This document shows positions 1 through 6,548 of a stretch of 7,041 nt of DNA, one piece after another. Numbering within the stretch: the first letter of the stretch is position 1; each line of letters opens with the position of its first letter. Source of the DNA: Bacteroidota bacterium (lineage in GTDB: Bacteria; Bacteroidota; Bacteroidia; Chitinophagales; Chitinophagaceae); contig JAEZAY010000510.1 of NCBI GenBank assembly GCA_023427575.1, forward strand, positions 1 through 7,041, read 5' to 3'. Made by a program: the position numbers and the translations under genes. A model generated the notes under the pieces. It searched no databases. It had not been told where the DNA came from and worked only from the letters and a program-made list of their open reading frames with translations.

Positions 1-6
1 GGTTAT

Positions 7-879
7 TCATACGGCAAATGAAATTAAGGTTCGAATGGAACTGCCTGTTTCGAACTGCGAATTCGCCGTTTGGATATCTTCCGCATCGGCTCCAAAAAGG
101 CGCCTGTATTCCGCGGCGATAGGAGGTGCATCTTTCATATCATGGAGGCGTACCTGAATTTCCTGGATGTAATTAGACGGTTCGCCCAACAATTTCTGAA
201 CGGTATTGATTGAAGCATAACACTGAACATTGTCAAATTCGCGGATGCCCGACTGAAAATAGCCAACCACTTTTAGCTGAAAGCGCTGGCCCCTTGAGGT
301 TGTAACCTGAACTACATCTCCGGGTTCGGCCAAAAGTTTATCAGCAAGTCCTTTTCCCAGAATAATGCTGTTCGGAACCTTGCTGATATCACTTGAACTG
401 CCGGTTGTTACATAATCGCTGAACCGAAACAAACGACTTTCCGCTTCTTCATTTATGCCGTGAATTATACCGTTAATATCGATCGATCCTTCGTTAAAGA
501 ATACCTGGGCAATCACCTTGGTTGAAAATCCGGCAACCCGTTGGTCTTCCTCCAGTGTGCGCATGATGCCGCTGCTATTGTAAAGATTCTCGCGGGTGCC
601 GGCAGCTTTTATGGAGCGGATAAAATTATAATGGTCTTTGTATTGTGCCGCCGCGTTCACCGGCTGATTCTGATTTGGCTTAATCTCGTTGTACAGACGG
701 ATATCCGGAGTTCGGTTAAGAATTAATCCATCCAGCAGATCATTCAATCCATTCATAAAACCAAGCAGAGTGATAAACATGGTGATGCTGAATGTTACGC
801 CTACGGCCGCCACCAGGGTTTGTTTCCAGCGGGCAAGCAGTAGTGATTTGGCAATTGATAAGATCAGTTTGCTGTTCAT
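7..879 (-). CDS. MacB/DevC-like (FtsX family) ABC transporter permease, apparently truncated by an in-frame TGA
   Basis: This is the permease subunit of an ABC exporter of the MacB/LolC/DevC type, which works in the inner membrane with an ATPase and a periplasmic adaptor. A short cytoplasmic N-terminus is followed by one hydrophobic segment (about residues 19-41, TLVAAVGVTF...LLGFMNG) and then a large extracytoplasmic domain (about 55-275) with the FtsX/MacB-periplasmic-core phrases SIILGKGLADKL and KVVGYFQSGIREFD. Family members are about 380-410 residues with three further C-terminal membrane helices. This one stops after 290 residues at SIRTLISFAV, where helix 2 should start. The codons after the TGA read Ile-Thr, as expected if the frame continued (family: FAV-x-ITLLIVAGF, from memory). 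The start ATG overlaps the stop of the adaptor gene by four bases (ATGA), indicating translational coupling. The family assignment is firm; whether the truncation is real, or a sequencing error, cannot be told here. Confidence 0.85.
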   Translation of the reverse strand: MNSKLILSIAKSLLLARWKQTLVAAVGVTFSITMFITLLGFMNGLNDLLDGLILNRTPDIRLYNEIKPNQNQPVNAAAQYKDHYNFIRSIKAAGTRENLYNSSGIMRTLEEDQRVAGFSTKVIAQVFFNEGSIDINGIIHGINEEAESRLFRFSDYVTTGSSSDISKVPNSIILGKGLADKLLAEPGDVVQVTTSRGQRFQLKVVGYFQSGIREFDNVQCYASINTVQKLLGEPSNYIQEIQVRLHDMKDAPPIAAEYRRLFGADAEDIQTANSQFETGSSIRTLISFAV

Positions 880-1961
880 GGTTCCGGTTTGGTCAGTACG
901 TCAGATTCAGACAGACCCGAAATGATCTCCACTTTCCGGTAGTCTTTTAAACCGGTGGAAATCCTTCGGCGATCCCCATTATCAAGTATTACGCTGCTGT
1001 CATCGGCCAGGTAGTCGCGGGGGATCGTCAGTGCCCTTTCTTTAACCTGAATGATGATATTGGCTTCCGTTGTAAGATTTGGATAGAGCAGGGGCGGTAT
1101 TTTAGTAAAATCGGCTTCCACCGTAAATGATTTGGTTTGCTGGTTCATGATGGGGTTGATTTTTCGGATCCTGGCGGAAAATACCTGGTCTTTATAGCTG
1201 TCCATGGTCAGCAATACCTCCTGCCCAATGCTGATGCGGGCAATATCGTATTCATCCACCTGCAATTCAAGATAAAATTGGTCACTGGCTCCAATTACAG
1301 CCACCGGCTTTTGCATGGTAACCATTTCACCTTCTTCCACCAGTATATCGTACACTCTTCCATCGGCGCCGGCCCTTATGGTATAATCACTGGCGGTTGA
1401 CCCGGATAGTTCCAGATTTTTTTTGGATTGAAGCGCCTGAAACTCCACCTGCTTCCGCAAATCTTCGTAGCGAAGCCTGGCCGCCAGATACGTTTTTGCC
1501 GAATTATCATAAGCCAGTTTGCGCTGATCCAGATCATTTTTTGTTCCGATTTGCCGCTCCCACAAGTTCTGTTGTTTGTAATAAAGCATGGAATCGTTTT
1601 TCATAACAGAGCGGGCGCGGTCTATTTCTATCCGGGCCTGGTTTAGTTTTTCCTGGTTAGCAGCTACCGATGCATATTCAGCCGCAAGCCGGGCATTTTC
1701 ATTGCTCAGCCGGGCAGTTTCTCCCGAAAGCCGCATGATGATATCTCCCTGCCTGACGGTGTCGCCCTCCGTTACCTGAATATTCTCGGCGATCCCATTG
1801 GCTTTTGAAAAAACCTCGTATTGATTCAGACTTTTTACAATACCAGATGCATAAACCGATTCGGTAATTTTTTCTATTTCCGGGCTGATCTTCCCTTCTT
1901 CGCTGTTACACGAAACCAAAAAAATGTATATAGATATGAATGATAAAAACTGTTTCAGCAT
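876..1961 (-). CDS. HlyD/MacA-family periplasmic adaptor lipoprotein (membrane fusion protein)
   Basis: This is a membrane fusion protein that would link an inner-membrane ABC permease to an outer-membrane channel; the substrate is unknown. A lipoprotein signal ends in the lipobox LVSC, with Cys18 as the lipidation site. The first half of the biotinyl/lipoyl domain is at about 50-80 (GIAENIQVTEGDTVRQGD). A long Ala/Glu/Arg/Lys-rich alpha-hairpin follows (about 80-185). The second lipoyl half is at about 190-224 (IRAGADGRVYDILVEEGEMV), a beta-barrel spans about 228-305 (LQVDEYDIARISIGQEV), and a membrane-proximal region runs to residue 361. The length is typical. It is the first gene of a minus-strand operon, with the permease starting inside its stop codon. 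The order adaptor then permease resembles the cyanobacterial devBCA operon, so an ATPase gene is expected next (inference). No clear Shine-Dalgarno site precedes the ATG, which is usual in Bacteroidota. Confidence 0.9.
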   Translation of the reverse strand: MLKQFLSFISIYIFLVSCNSEEGKISPEIEKITESVYASGIVKSLNQYEVFSKANGIAENIQVTEGDTVRQGDIIMRLSGETARLSNENARLAAEYASVAANQEKLNQARIEIDRARSVMKNDSMLYYKQQNLWERQIGTKNDLDQRKLAYDNSAKTYLAARLRYEDLRKQVEFQALQSKKNLELSGSTASDYTIRAGADGRVYDILVEEGEMVTMQKPVAVIGASDQFYLELQVDEYDIARISIGQEVLLTMDSYKDQVFSARIRKINPIMNQQTKSFTVEADFTKIPPLLYPNLTTEANIIIQVKERALTIPRDYLADDSSVILDNGDRRRISTGLKDYRKVEIISGLSESDVLTKPEP

Positions 1962-2000
1962 TCCTGATAGTTTAATACGTTACGAAGTTAGCATCCAGGA

Positions 2001-2028
2001 TTGATTCCGCTTTGAATCAGTATATTTA
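2001..2028 (+). promoter_or_regulatory. Candidate Bacteroidota-type promoter for the oxidoreductase gene
   Basis: TTG at 2001-2003 is followed after 17 bases by TATATTTA at 2021-2028. The described Flavobacterium/Bacteroides vegetative consensus is TTG, 17-23 bases, TAnnTTTG, so the -7 box matches at seven of eight positions. It lies 42 bases before the ATG at 2071, in the 109-base divergent gap between the adaptor gene and the oxidoreductase gene. No equally good match was found on the minus strand for the adaptor operon. This is assignment by eye; such AT-rich motifs also occur by chance. Confidence 0.35.
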
Positions 2029-2070
2029 AGGGAATATCTTCAAACTTTAATCCATAACTTTTAAAACATT

Positions 2071-3453
2071 ATGCCCTTAAAAAGCCTTCACCACCATGAT
2101 GCCGGCAATATTGGCAGTGCCCGCCGCAATTTTATCAAAAAAACACTTGGATTTGGAGCTGCTCTTTCAATTGGCGGAGTTTTGCCTGGGTTCAGTGCTA
2201 AAAGCTATGCTTCGGTTATGGGCGCAAATGAGCGCATAAGGGTCGCCGTAATGGGAGTAAACGCGCGTGGCCTGGCCCTGGCCAAAACATTCCAGTCGCA
2301 GCCGAATTCGATGGTTTCATACGTATGCGATGTAGACAGCAGAGCCAGTGCCAAATGTATGCGTGAACTGGAATCATTGGGAAATAGTCAGGCAAAAGCG
2401 GATAAAGATTTTCGCCGCATTCTTGAGAAAAAAGACCTTGATGTTCTGGCAGTGGCAGCACCTGACCACTGGCATGCGCCGGCTGCTATCCTGGCATCTA
2501 AAGCGGGCAAGCATGTTTATCTGGAAAAACCCTGCAGCCATAATCCGCGCGAGGGTGAGTTGTTGCTGGAAGCGGTGGCAAAATCGGGAATTCAGATCCA
2601 GATGGGAAATCAGCGCCGTTCCTGGCCCAATGTGGTGGCAGCGATCAATGAATTACACAAAGGAATAATCGGCAAGCCCTATTATGCTAAAACCTGGTAT
2701 GCCAACAGCAGGCCTTCGATTGGGAAGGGAAAAAAAACGGAAGTTCCTTCCTGGCTCGACTTTGAGCTTTGGCAGGGGCCGGCCCCGAGAAGGGATTTTC
2801 AGGATAACCTGATTCATTATAACTGGCATTGGTTCTGGCATTGGGGAACTGCTGAATCGGCCAATAATGGCACACATATGCTGGACATTGCCCGATGGGG
2901 CCTGCAGGTTGATTATCCTACAAGGGTAACCTCGATGGGTGGCCGATACCATTTCCGTGATGACTGGGAAACGCCGGACACGCAACTGATCACCATTGAA
3001 TTTGGCGACAAGGGATTAATTACCTGGGAAGGCAGGAGCTGCAATGCCCGGTTGGTGGACGGTTCTTCTGTGGGAGTGATCTTTTACGGGTCGGATGGAT
3101 CCATGCAGATCAATGGCGATAATGGATATCTGGTATATGATCAGAAAAACCGCATTGTAAAAGAGGTGAAAAATACGATAAAGGTAGATGTTAGCAGTCT
3201 GACCAATCTATCACAGGAATTGGATTCCTTTCATTTGCAGAATTTTTTTGATGCCATTCGAAAGGGTGCCCGGTTAAATTCGGATATAGAAGGTGGTCAT
3301 AAGAGTACATTACTGGCCCAGCTTGGAAATATAGCACAAAGAACGGGCGCTATCCTTGAAACTGATCCTGCCAGCGGCCGGATCCGGAATAATCCGGAGG
3401 CTGCGAAATTGTGGAGCCGTGACTATGAAAAAGGGTGGGAGCCGGTTGTATAA
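2071..3453 (+). CDS. Tat-exported Gfo/Idh/MocA family NAD(P)-dependent oxidoreductase
   Basis: This is a sugar-type dehydrogenase or related oxidoreductase of the Gfo/Idh/MocA family; the substrate cannot be told from sequence. The N-terminus has a twin-arginine signal (SARRNFIKK, Arg18-Arg19), a hydrophobic stretch, and a likely cleavage site after KSYA near residue 47. The Rossmann dinucleotide-binding domain starts at RVAVMGVNARG (57-67) with the glycine-rich turn. The conserved EKP motif (LEKPC, 151-155) is present, as is the C-terminal domain signature NNGTHMLDIARWG (265-277) with candidate catalytic His269 and Asp272. The 460-residue length is typical of the secreted Bacteroidota and Planctomycetes members. 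ATG 2071 is chosen because the next Met (residue 50) would remove the Tat signal. It is a monocistronic plus-strand gene, divergent from the adaptor operon and convergent with a small minus-strand gene pair. Tat export implies that it folds with its cofactor before crossing the membrane, as in periplasmic glucose-fructose oxidoreductase. Confidence 0.92.
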   Translation: MPLKSLHHHDAGNIGSARRNFIKKTLGFGAALSIGGVLPGFSAKSYASVMGANERIRVAVMGVNARGLALAKTFQSQPNSMVSYVCDVDSRASAKCMRELESLGNSQAKADKDFRRILEKKDLDVLAVAAPDHWHAPAAILASKAGKHVYLEKPCSHNPREGELLLEAVAKSGIQIQMGNQRRSWPNVVAAINELHKGIIGKPYYAKTWYANSRPSIGKGKKTEVPSWLDFELWQGPAPRRDFQDNLIHYNWHWFWHWGTAESANNGTHMLDIARWGLQVDYPTRVTSMGGRYHFRDDWETPDTQLITIEFGDKGLITWEGRSCNARLVDGSSVGVIFYGSDGSMQINGDNGYLVYDQKNRIVKEVKNTIKVDVSSLTNLSQELDSFHLQNFFDAIRKGARLNSDIEGGHKSTLLAQLGNIAQRTGAILETDPASGRIRNNPEAAKLWSRDYEKGWEPVV

Positions 3454-3469
3454 AAACCTTTACCCACCC
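3428..3469 (-). terminator. Intrinsic-type terminator for the small minus-strand gene pair, inside the oxidoreductase 3' end
   Basis: The perfect 7-base inverted repeat GGGTGGG (3433-3439) / CCCACCC (3463-3469) encloses a second short stem, GGTT/AACC, with an A/T-rich loop. Read on the minus strand, the hairpin is followed directly by five T residues (3432-3428). It begins 25 bases after the TAA of the acidic-protein gene (3494-3496). On the plus strand the same hairpin spans the oxidoreductase stop codon (3451-3453) but has no T tract, so it is a weaker candidate terminator in that direction. It was found by reading; no folding energy was computed. Confidence 0.55.
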
Positions 3470-3493
3470 GTTATGAATTTGAACCGAAGTTTG

Positions 3494-3748
3494 TTAAAAG
3501 CGCGGCAGTTTTTTCTTTTCTTCATCCGGATCATCGCCAATTTCGGGTTCCAATAAGGGATCTGGCTCATCATCAAAACGCTCGGGATTGGTAGCCGGAT
3601 TAATGCCCGGGTTCTCATCGGGGGCTTCCGGATCGATTTCGGGTTCAAACAAAGGTTTTTTTTCCGGTCCCGGGATCTGCTGCGCAGCCGGTTTCATTGT
3701 TTCGGCCGCAAGATCTGTTTCATAGATGGAATTGATACTATTGCTCAT
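3494..3748 (-). CDS. Small Pro/Asp/Glu-rich acidic protein, function unknown
   Basis: This is an 84-residue protein of unrecognised family. It has no signal peptide, membrane segment or cysteine. From residue 28 on it is dominated by Pro, Glu and Asp, ending in a Lys-rich tail (EEKKKLPRF), so it is probably extended or disordered. A degenerate internal repeat is visible: LFEPEIDPEAPDE (33-45) and LLEPEIGDDPDE (66-77), with matching DNA (ATTTCGGGTTC twice on the plus strand, near 3540 and 3635). It follows the small lipoprotein gene by 44 bases on the same strand and is followed by a hairpin with a T tract, which suggests a two-gene unit. Overlapping reading frames in the same place lack this compositional order and are taken as shadows. 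I recall similar acidic, proline-rich short proteins in Chitinophagaceae, but no function. Confidence 0.6.
   Translation of the reverse strand: MSNSINSIYETDLAAETMKPAAQQIPGPEKKPLFEPEIDPEAPDENPGINPATNPERFDDEPDPLLEPEIGDDPDEEKKKLPRF
3518..3652 (-). repeat. Degenerate EPEI-type repeat inside the acidic-protein gene
   Basis: Two copies of L-(F/L)-EPEI-(D/G)-x-PDE are separated by about 20 residues, encoded at 3614-3652 and 3518-3553. The shared DNA core ATTTCGGGTTC (plus strand) is 11 bases long. This suggests that the Pro/acidic tract grew by internal duplication. Confidence 0.45.
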
Positions 3749-3792
3749 TGTTTCATTTTTATTGGTGACAAAAAATTGATTTCAGCCAGTCC

Positions 3793-4026
3793 TTATTCCG
3801 GCTTTTTGGTGGAATCGGGCCAGGCATTCATATCATCGTTAACAGGCGGAGTACGAATGGTGCCGCTGCTGTCGAACTGGCCCGGATGCAGAATGGGCAT
3901 GCTGTCGGGCGCTGGCGGACCTTCCGTTCTGTTATTATCTGATGCATTTTCCGTGCCTGCGCCGCAAGCCTGCATGATCAGGCAAAATGCCGCGGCAGAA
4001 AATATTTTAGCCCACCCGGATCTCAT
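3793..4026 (-). CDS. Small lipoprotein, function unknown
   Basis: This 77-residue protein has a clear lipoprotein-type N-terminus: Arg2 and Lys7, a hydrophobic core (about 8-18) and a Cys at position 21 in IMQAC. The mature part is about 57 residues, hydrophilic, and rich in Pro, Asp, Asn, Ser and Thr (for example TEGPPAPDSMPILHPGQ). It has no recognisable domain. The -3 residue of the lipobox is Met rather than Leu, which is tolerated but not ideal. The Cys is followed by GAGTENASD, mildly acidic, so surface export is possible but unproven. It is the first gene of a probable pair with the acidic protein 44 bases downstream. A 90-residue plus-strand ORF over the same bases is rejected because it shows no such features. 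The role is unknown; it may be an envelope or stress-related accessory protein. Confidence 0.65.
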   Translation of the reverse strand: MRSGWAKIFSAAAFCLIMQACGAGTENASDNNRTEGPPAPDSMPILHPGQFDSSGTIRTPPVNDDMNAWPDSTKKPE

Positions 4027-4146
4027 TGTTCGTGTTTATAAGAGATAGCTGCAAATTTGAAGCCGCCGAACAAAATCTCTGAAGCAAGGTCTTCTTTATT
4101 CGTTACAGAAGTACCCTGCAAAAGCCCCTCCGACCGTGTAGGCAAT
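4027..4146. other. Intergenic gap between two minus-strand genes, no firm signal
   Basis: These 120 bases should hold the end of the hydrolase transcript and the promoter of the lipoprotein pair. A palindromic CAAATTTG (4052-4059) matches seven of eight bases of the TAnnTTTG -7 box on the minus strand, but the nearest TTG is 25 bases upstream, beyond the usual 17-23. No strong hairpin followed by T residues was found for the hydrolase gene. Confidence 0.3.
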
Positions 4147-6330
4147 TTATAATTTTGTAATCCGGGTAACTGCTTTTTTGGCTCCCGGTACAAAAATTTC
4201 CACCTGATATATACCCACAGCCAGGCGGTTTACGTTTATGGATCCCCGAAGAATTTCGGTCTGTTTAGTAAAAACTTCCTGTTGAATAACCTGACCATTT
4301 AAACTGGAAATCCTCACTATTGTATAACCCATTTTTGGTGATCTGAACCTGAATTTTAGTTCATCGTAAACAGGCTGAGGGAATACCAATAGGTCTTTAG
4401 CGTCTGAATTATATTCTTTTACTTCTTCCGAAAAATGGGCAATGTTTGCCGCAGTGATGGTTACTTTTACGGTATCGGCCGATTGAGCATTTAGGTTATC
4501 CTTTACTGTTAGTCTGAACAGGTAAACTCCCTGCACCAGATTTGTGATCTGGCTTACAGAAGCGGCGGGGCTGGTAATTGTTCCGGACGCCGGACCTGAG
4601 ATCTTCGACCAGCTATAGCTGGTAATGGTGCCATCGGCATCGCTTGAATTATTTCCTCGCAGCGTTGAATAATTTCTGGGCAGTTGAATTGTTGAATCGA
4701 CACCCGCTTTTGCTATCGGTGGCGCATTGATGGTAATTTTTACTGTATCAGATCCGGTGGCGCCTTTATTATCTGTAACAACTAACCGGAACAGGTAAAC
4801 GCCTTTACTGAGGCTTGATAAGGCTGTGAACGGAGCCGTTGGGTTGGAAATGACGAAAGAGGAAGGTCCTGAAATTTTGGACCAGGAGTAGGCGCTGATA
4901 CTTCCATCAGAATCGGTAGAACTGTTACCGTTCAAGGTAGTGCTGGTTCGTGGAAGATTAATCACACTATCGGCTCCTGCTTTTGCAGTTGGCTGACCAT
5001 TCACGGCAATCACTATTTCGTCATAAGCGGTGCCACCCCGGTTATCGGTTACGGTTAGCCGAAAGCGGTAGCTGCCTTTTATAAGGTTTTTAATTTGGGT
5101 AGCAGCGGAACCAGGACTTACGATCTGGAATGTGGTTGGGCCCGATACCTTTGTCCAGCTATACCTGGAAATGGTGCCATCTGCATCGGAAGAAGCGGAA
5201 CCACTTATAGTGCAGAAATTTAAAGGAAGGTTAATAGCTACATCAGCCCCTGCCCGGGCCACTGGCGAAGCGTTTACGGTGACTTTTACGGTATCAGTTT
5301 TCCAGTTTGCACGGTTATCAACAACGTTCAATTCATATAAATATGATCCCGAACCGGTGAGATTTACAATTGAAGCAAGAGCTGTATTTCCGTTGTTAAT
5401 AGAACCTCCGGAAGGACCTGATACTTTTCGCCACAAATACCGCAAAATCGTTCCATCGGGATCGGAAGACCCGGTGCCTATCAGATTTGCTTTACCGGAT
5501 GCGGAATGTATAAGGGTATCTTTTCCGGCACTCGCGACCGGATGTTTGTTTGGCGCCAGGCGCCGGTCCTGGCAAAGAAACCATTCAAATAAACTGGGGT
5601 TTTGATGCCGCGGAAGGCTGTCGTAGGCTCTGGGCCAGATTCCGTGGCCTCCGGTGGGATATAAGGTTGCTACCGGCTTAATCGCCGGGTTAAAGCTGTT
5701 AATAGCTTGAAGCGCATTGATTGTACAGGATGGAGGCGCCCAGAAATCAGGGTCATCCAGGGCATGAAAAGCATAGACGGCAACCTTTGCAGCGGCGATA
5801 TTGGCCCCATTAGACATCAGGCAGGGCGCGCAAACTGGTGCAATACCGGCGAATTGTTTGGCATTGGCAAGGGAGGCCGAGGGATAAGCCCAGGTTCCGC
5901 CCCCTCCCATACTTAAACCCGTAAGAAAGATCCGGTTGGTATCTACGGAAAGGTTTTTTTTCGCATGTGCCAGCATGGCGTCTATATAGAAAGGATGCCA
6001 GAACGAGTCAACTTTGCTGCACTGCGGGCTAAGCACCAGGAATGTATCGGTTTTTCCATTCCAGGTAAATGCCATTTTATGGCCCAAATCTATATTGCGT
6101 GGGATGCCAAATAATTTAATCCTTGAAATTTCAGTAGTACCATTTCCTCTTTCGCCAAAGCCATGCAGAAAGATAATAAGCGGATATTTGGTCTTTGTGG
6201 AGTAGCCAACAGGCTTGTATTCATAAAAGCCGACCGTTTTTCCGTTTTGTGCTATGGTGGTTTTTGCAACTTGTTGTGCAAACAGGCTAACAGGCATAAT
6301 TGCTGCCAGCCAGATGTATAAAAATTTCAT
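4147..6330 (-). CDS. Secreted alpha/beta-hydrolase (esterase/PHB-depolymerase-like) with four PKD-like domains and T9SS sorting domain
   Basis: This is a secreted serine hydrolase of the prolyl-oligopeptidase/esterase (LpqC, PHB depolymerase-like) type, probably exported by the type IX system and held at or released from the cell surface. A Sec signal peptide covers residues 1-18 (cleavage near LFA/QQ). The catalytic domain is at about 22-255: oxyanion-region HGFGERG (56-62), nucleophile Ser140 in GLSMGG, acid probably Asp193 (or Asp192) in FHALDDPD, and His229 in GGHGIW. Four K319L/PKD-like repeats follow at about 264-352, 356-443, 447-535 and 538-626, each with the pattern SSDxDGxIxxYxWxKxSGP and a V(T/V)DN element. 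The C-terminal region (about 645-727) fits a T9SS type A domain: VFPQPVYDELKFRF, then SSLNGQ, then LAVGIYQVEI. It appears monocistronic. The substrate is uncertain: polyester, acylated polysaccharide or a feruloyl-type ester. The triad, repeats and tail are all intact. Confidence 0.9.
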   Translation of the reverse strand: MKFLYIWLAAIMPVSLFAQQVAKTTIAQNGKTVGFYEYKPVGYSTKTKYPLIIFLHGFGERGNGTTEISRIKLFGIPRNIDLGHKMAFTWNGKTDTFLVLSPQCSKVDSFWHPFYIDAMLAHAKKNLSVDTNRIFLTGLSMGGGGTWAYPSASLANAKQFAGIAPVCAPCLMSNGANIAAAKVAVYAFHALDDPDFWAPPSCTINALQAINSFNPAIKPVATLYPTGGHGIWPRAYDSLPRHQNPSLFEWFLCQDRRLAPNKHPVASAGKDTLIHSASGKANLIGTGSSDPDGTILRYLWRKVSGPSGGSINNGNTALASIVNLTGSGSYLYELNVVDNRANWKTDTVKVTVNASPVARAGADVAINLPLNFCTISGSASSDADGTISRYSWTKVSGPTTFQIVSPGSAATQIKNLIKGSYRFRLTVTDNRGGTAYDEIVIAVNGQPTAKAGADSVINLPRTSTTLNGNSSTDSDGSISAYSWSKISGPSSFVISNPTAPFTALSSLSKGVYLFRLVVTDNKGATGSDTVKITINAPPIAKAGVDSTIQLPRNYSTLRGNNSSDADGTITSYSWSKISGPASGTITSPAASVSQITNLVQGVYLFRLTVKDNLNAQSADTVKVTITAANIAHFSEEVKEYNSDAKDLLVFPQPVYDELKFRFRSPKMGYTIVRISSLNGQVIQQEVFTKQTEILRGSINVNRLAVGIYQVEIFVPGAKKAVTRITKL
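4453..5541 (-). repeat. Four tandem PKD-like domain repeats in the hydrolase
   Basis: Four units of about 88 codons lie at 5275-5541, 5002-5265, 4726-4992 and 4453-4719. Shared protein blocks are (A/S)AG-D at the unit start, SSDADG or close variants, SW-K-SGP, G-Y-FRL-V-DN, and D-VK(V/I)TI at the end. Units 2, 3 and 4 are most alike (YSWSKISGP is identical in 3 and 4), and unit 1 is the most divergent (YLWRKVSGP). At DNA level, stretches such as AACAGGTAAAC recur in units 3 and 4, indicating fairly recent duplication. Such repeats usually act as spacers or carbohydrate-contacting modules. Confidence 0.85.
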
Positions 6331-6548
6331 TGGAATCAGGTTTAGAGGAAAGGATAGAAACCCTTATTTAAAATAATCTTTTTTAAGAGTAAACTGGAAT
6401 TTGCAGGGATGTTTTTCAAAATAATCTGTCTTTCCAAAGCGGCCACCGTCCTGCGGTTCGGAAGAAAAAAGCGGAAATTTAAATCCGGATTTCAGTAAAG
6501 TGCTGACTGTAAATATTTTAATTATCTGCGGGTTTTACCCACCAATAA
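6331..6548. other. AT-rich non-coding region between the hydrolase and the integrase side
   Basis: No convincing gene is seen in these 218 bases between two divergent units. They hold an AT dyad TTATTT-A-AAATAA (6364-6376) ahead of the hydrolase start, a small hairpin ACCG/CGGT (6445-6457), and the perfect 12-base palindrome AAATCCGGATTT (6481-6492). One palindrome of this length is expected by chance in a window of this size. No good TTG/TAnnTTTG pair was found on either strand, so the promoters of both flanking genes stay unassigned. Confidence 0.4.

Noticed and set aside
2653..2985. 110-codon minus-strand ORF inside the oxidoreductase gene
   Set aside because: It overlaps the conserved core of the Gfo/Idh/MocA protein and has no recognisable features.
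3460..3469. TTTACCCACC shared by the terminator region and the region before the short ORF (near 6535)
   Set aside because: Many 10-base matches are expected by chance within a window of this size, and the contexts differ.
3989..3998. TGCCGCGGCA palindrome and nearby GCCTG/CAGGC hairpin as a regulatory element
   Set aside because: Both lie inside the lipoprotein signal-peptide codons, where Ala-rich coding readily produces such GC dyads; there is no T tract or second copy.
3776..4048. 90-codon plus-strand ORF opposite the small lipoprotein gene
   Set aside because: It is antisense to a frame with a clear lipoprotein signal, and its own product shows no domain, signal or plausible composition.
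5132..5605. 157-codon plus-strand ORF inside the hydrolase gene
   Set aside because: It lies antisense to the PKD-like repeats, whose conserved pattern fixes the minus strand as coding; the long antisense frame is a by-product of repeated codons.
6481..6492. Perfect 12-base palindrome AAATCCGGATTT as an operator
   Set aside because: About one or two palindromes of this length are expected by chance in 7 kb, and no second copy was seen nearby.
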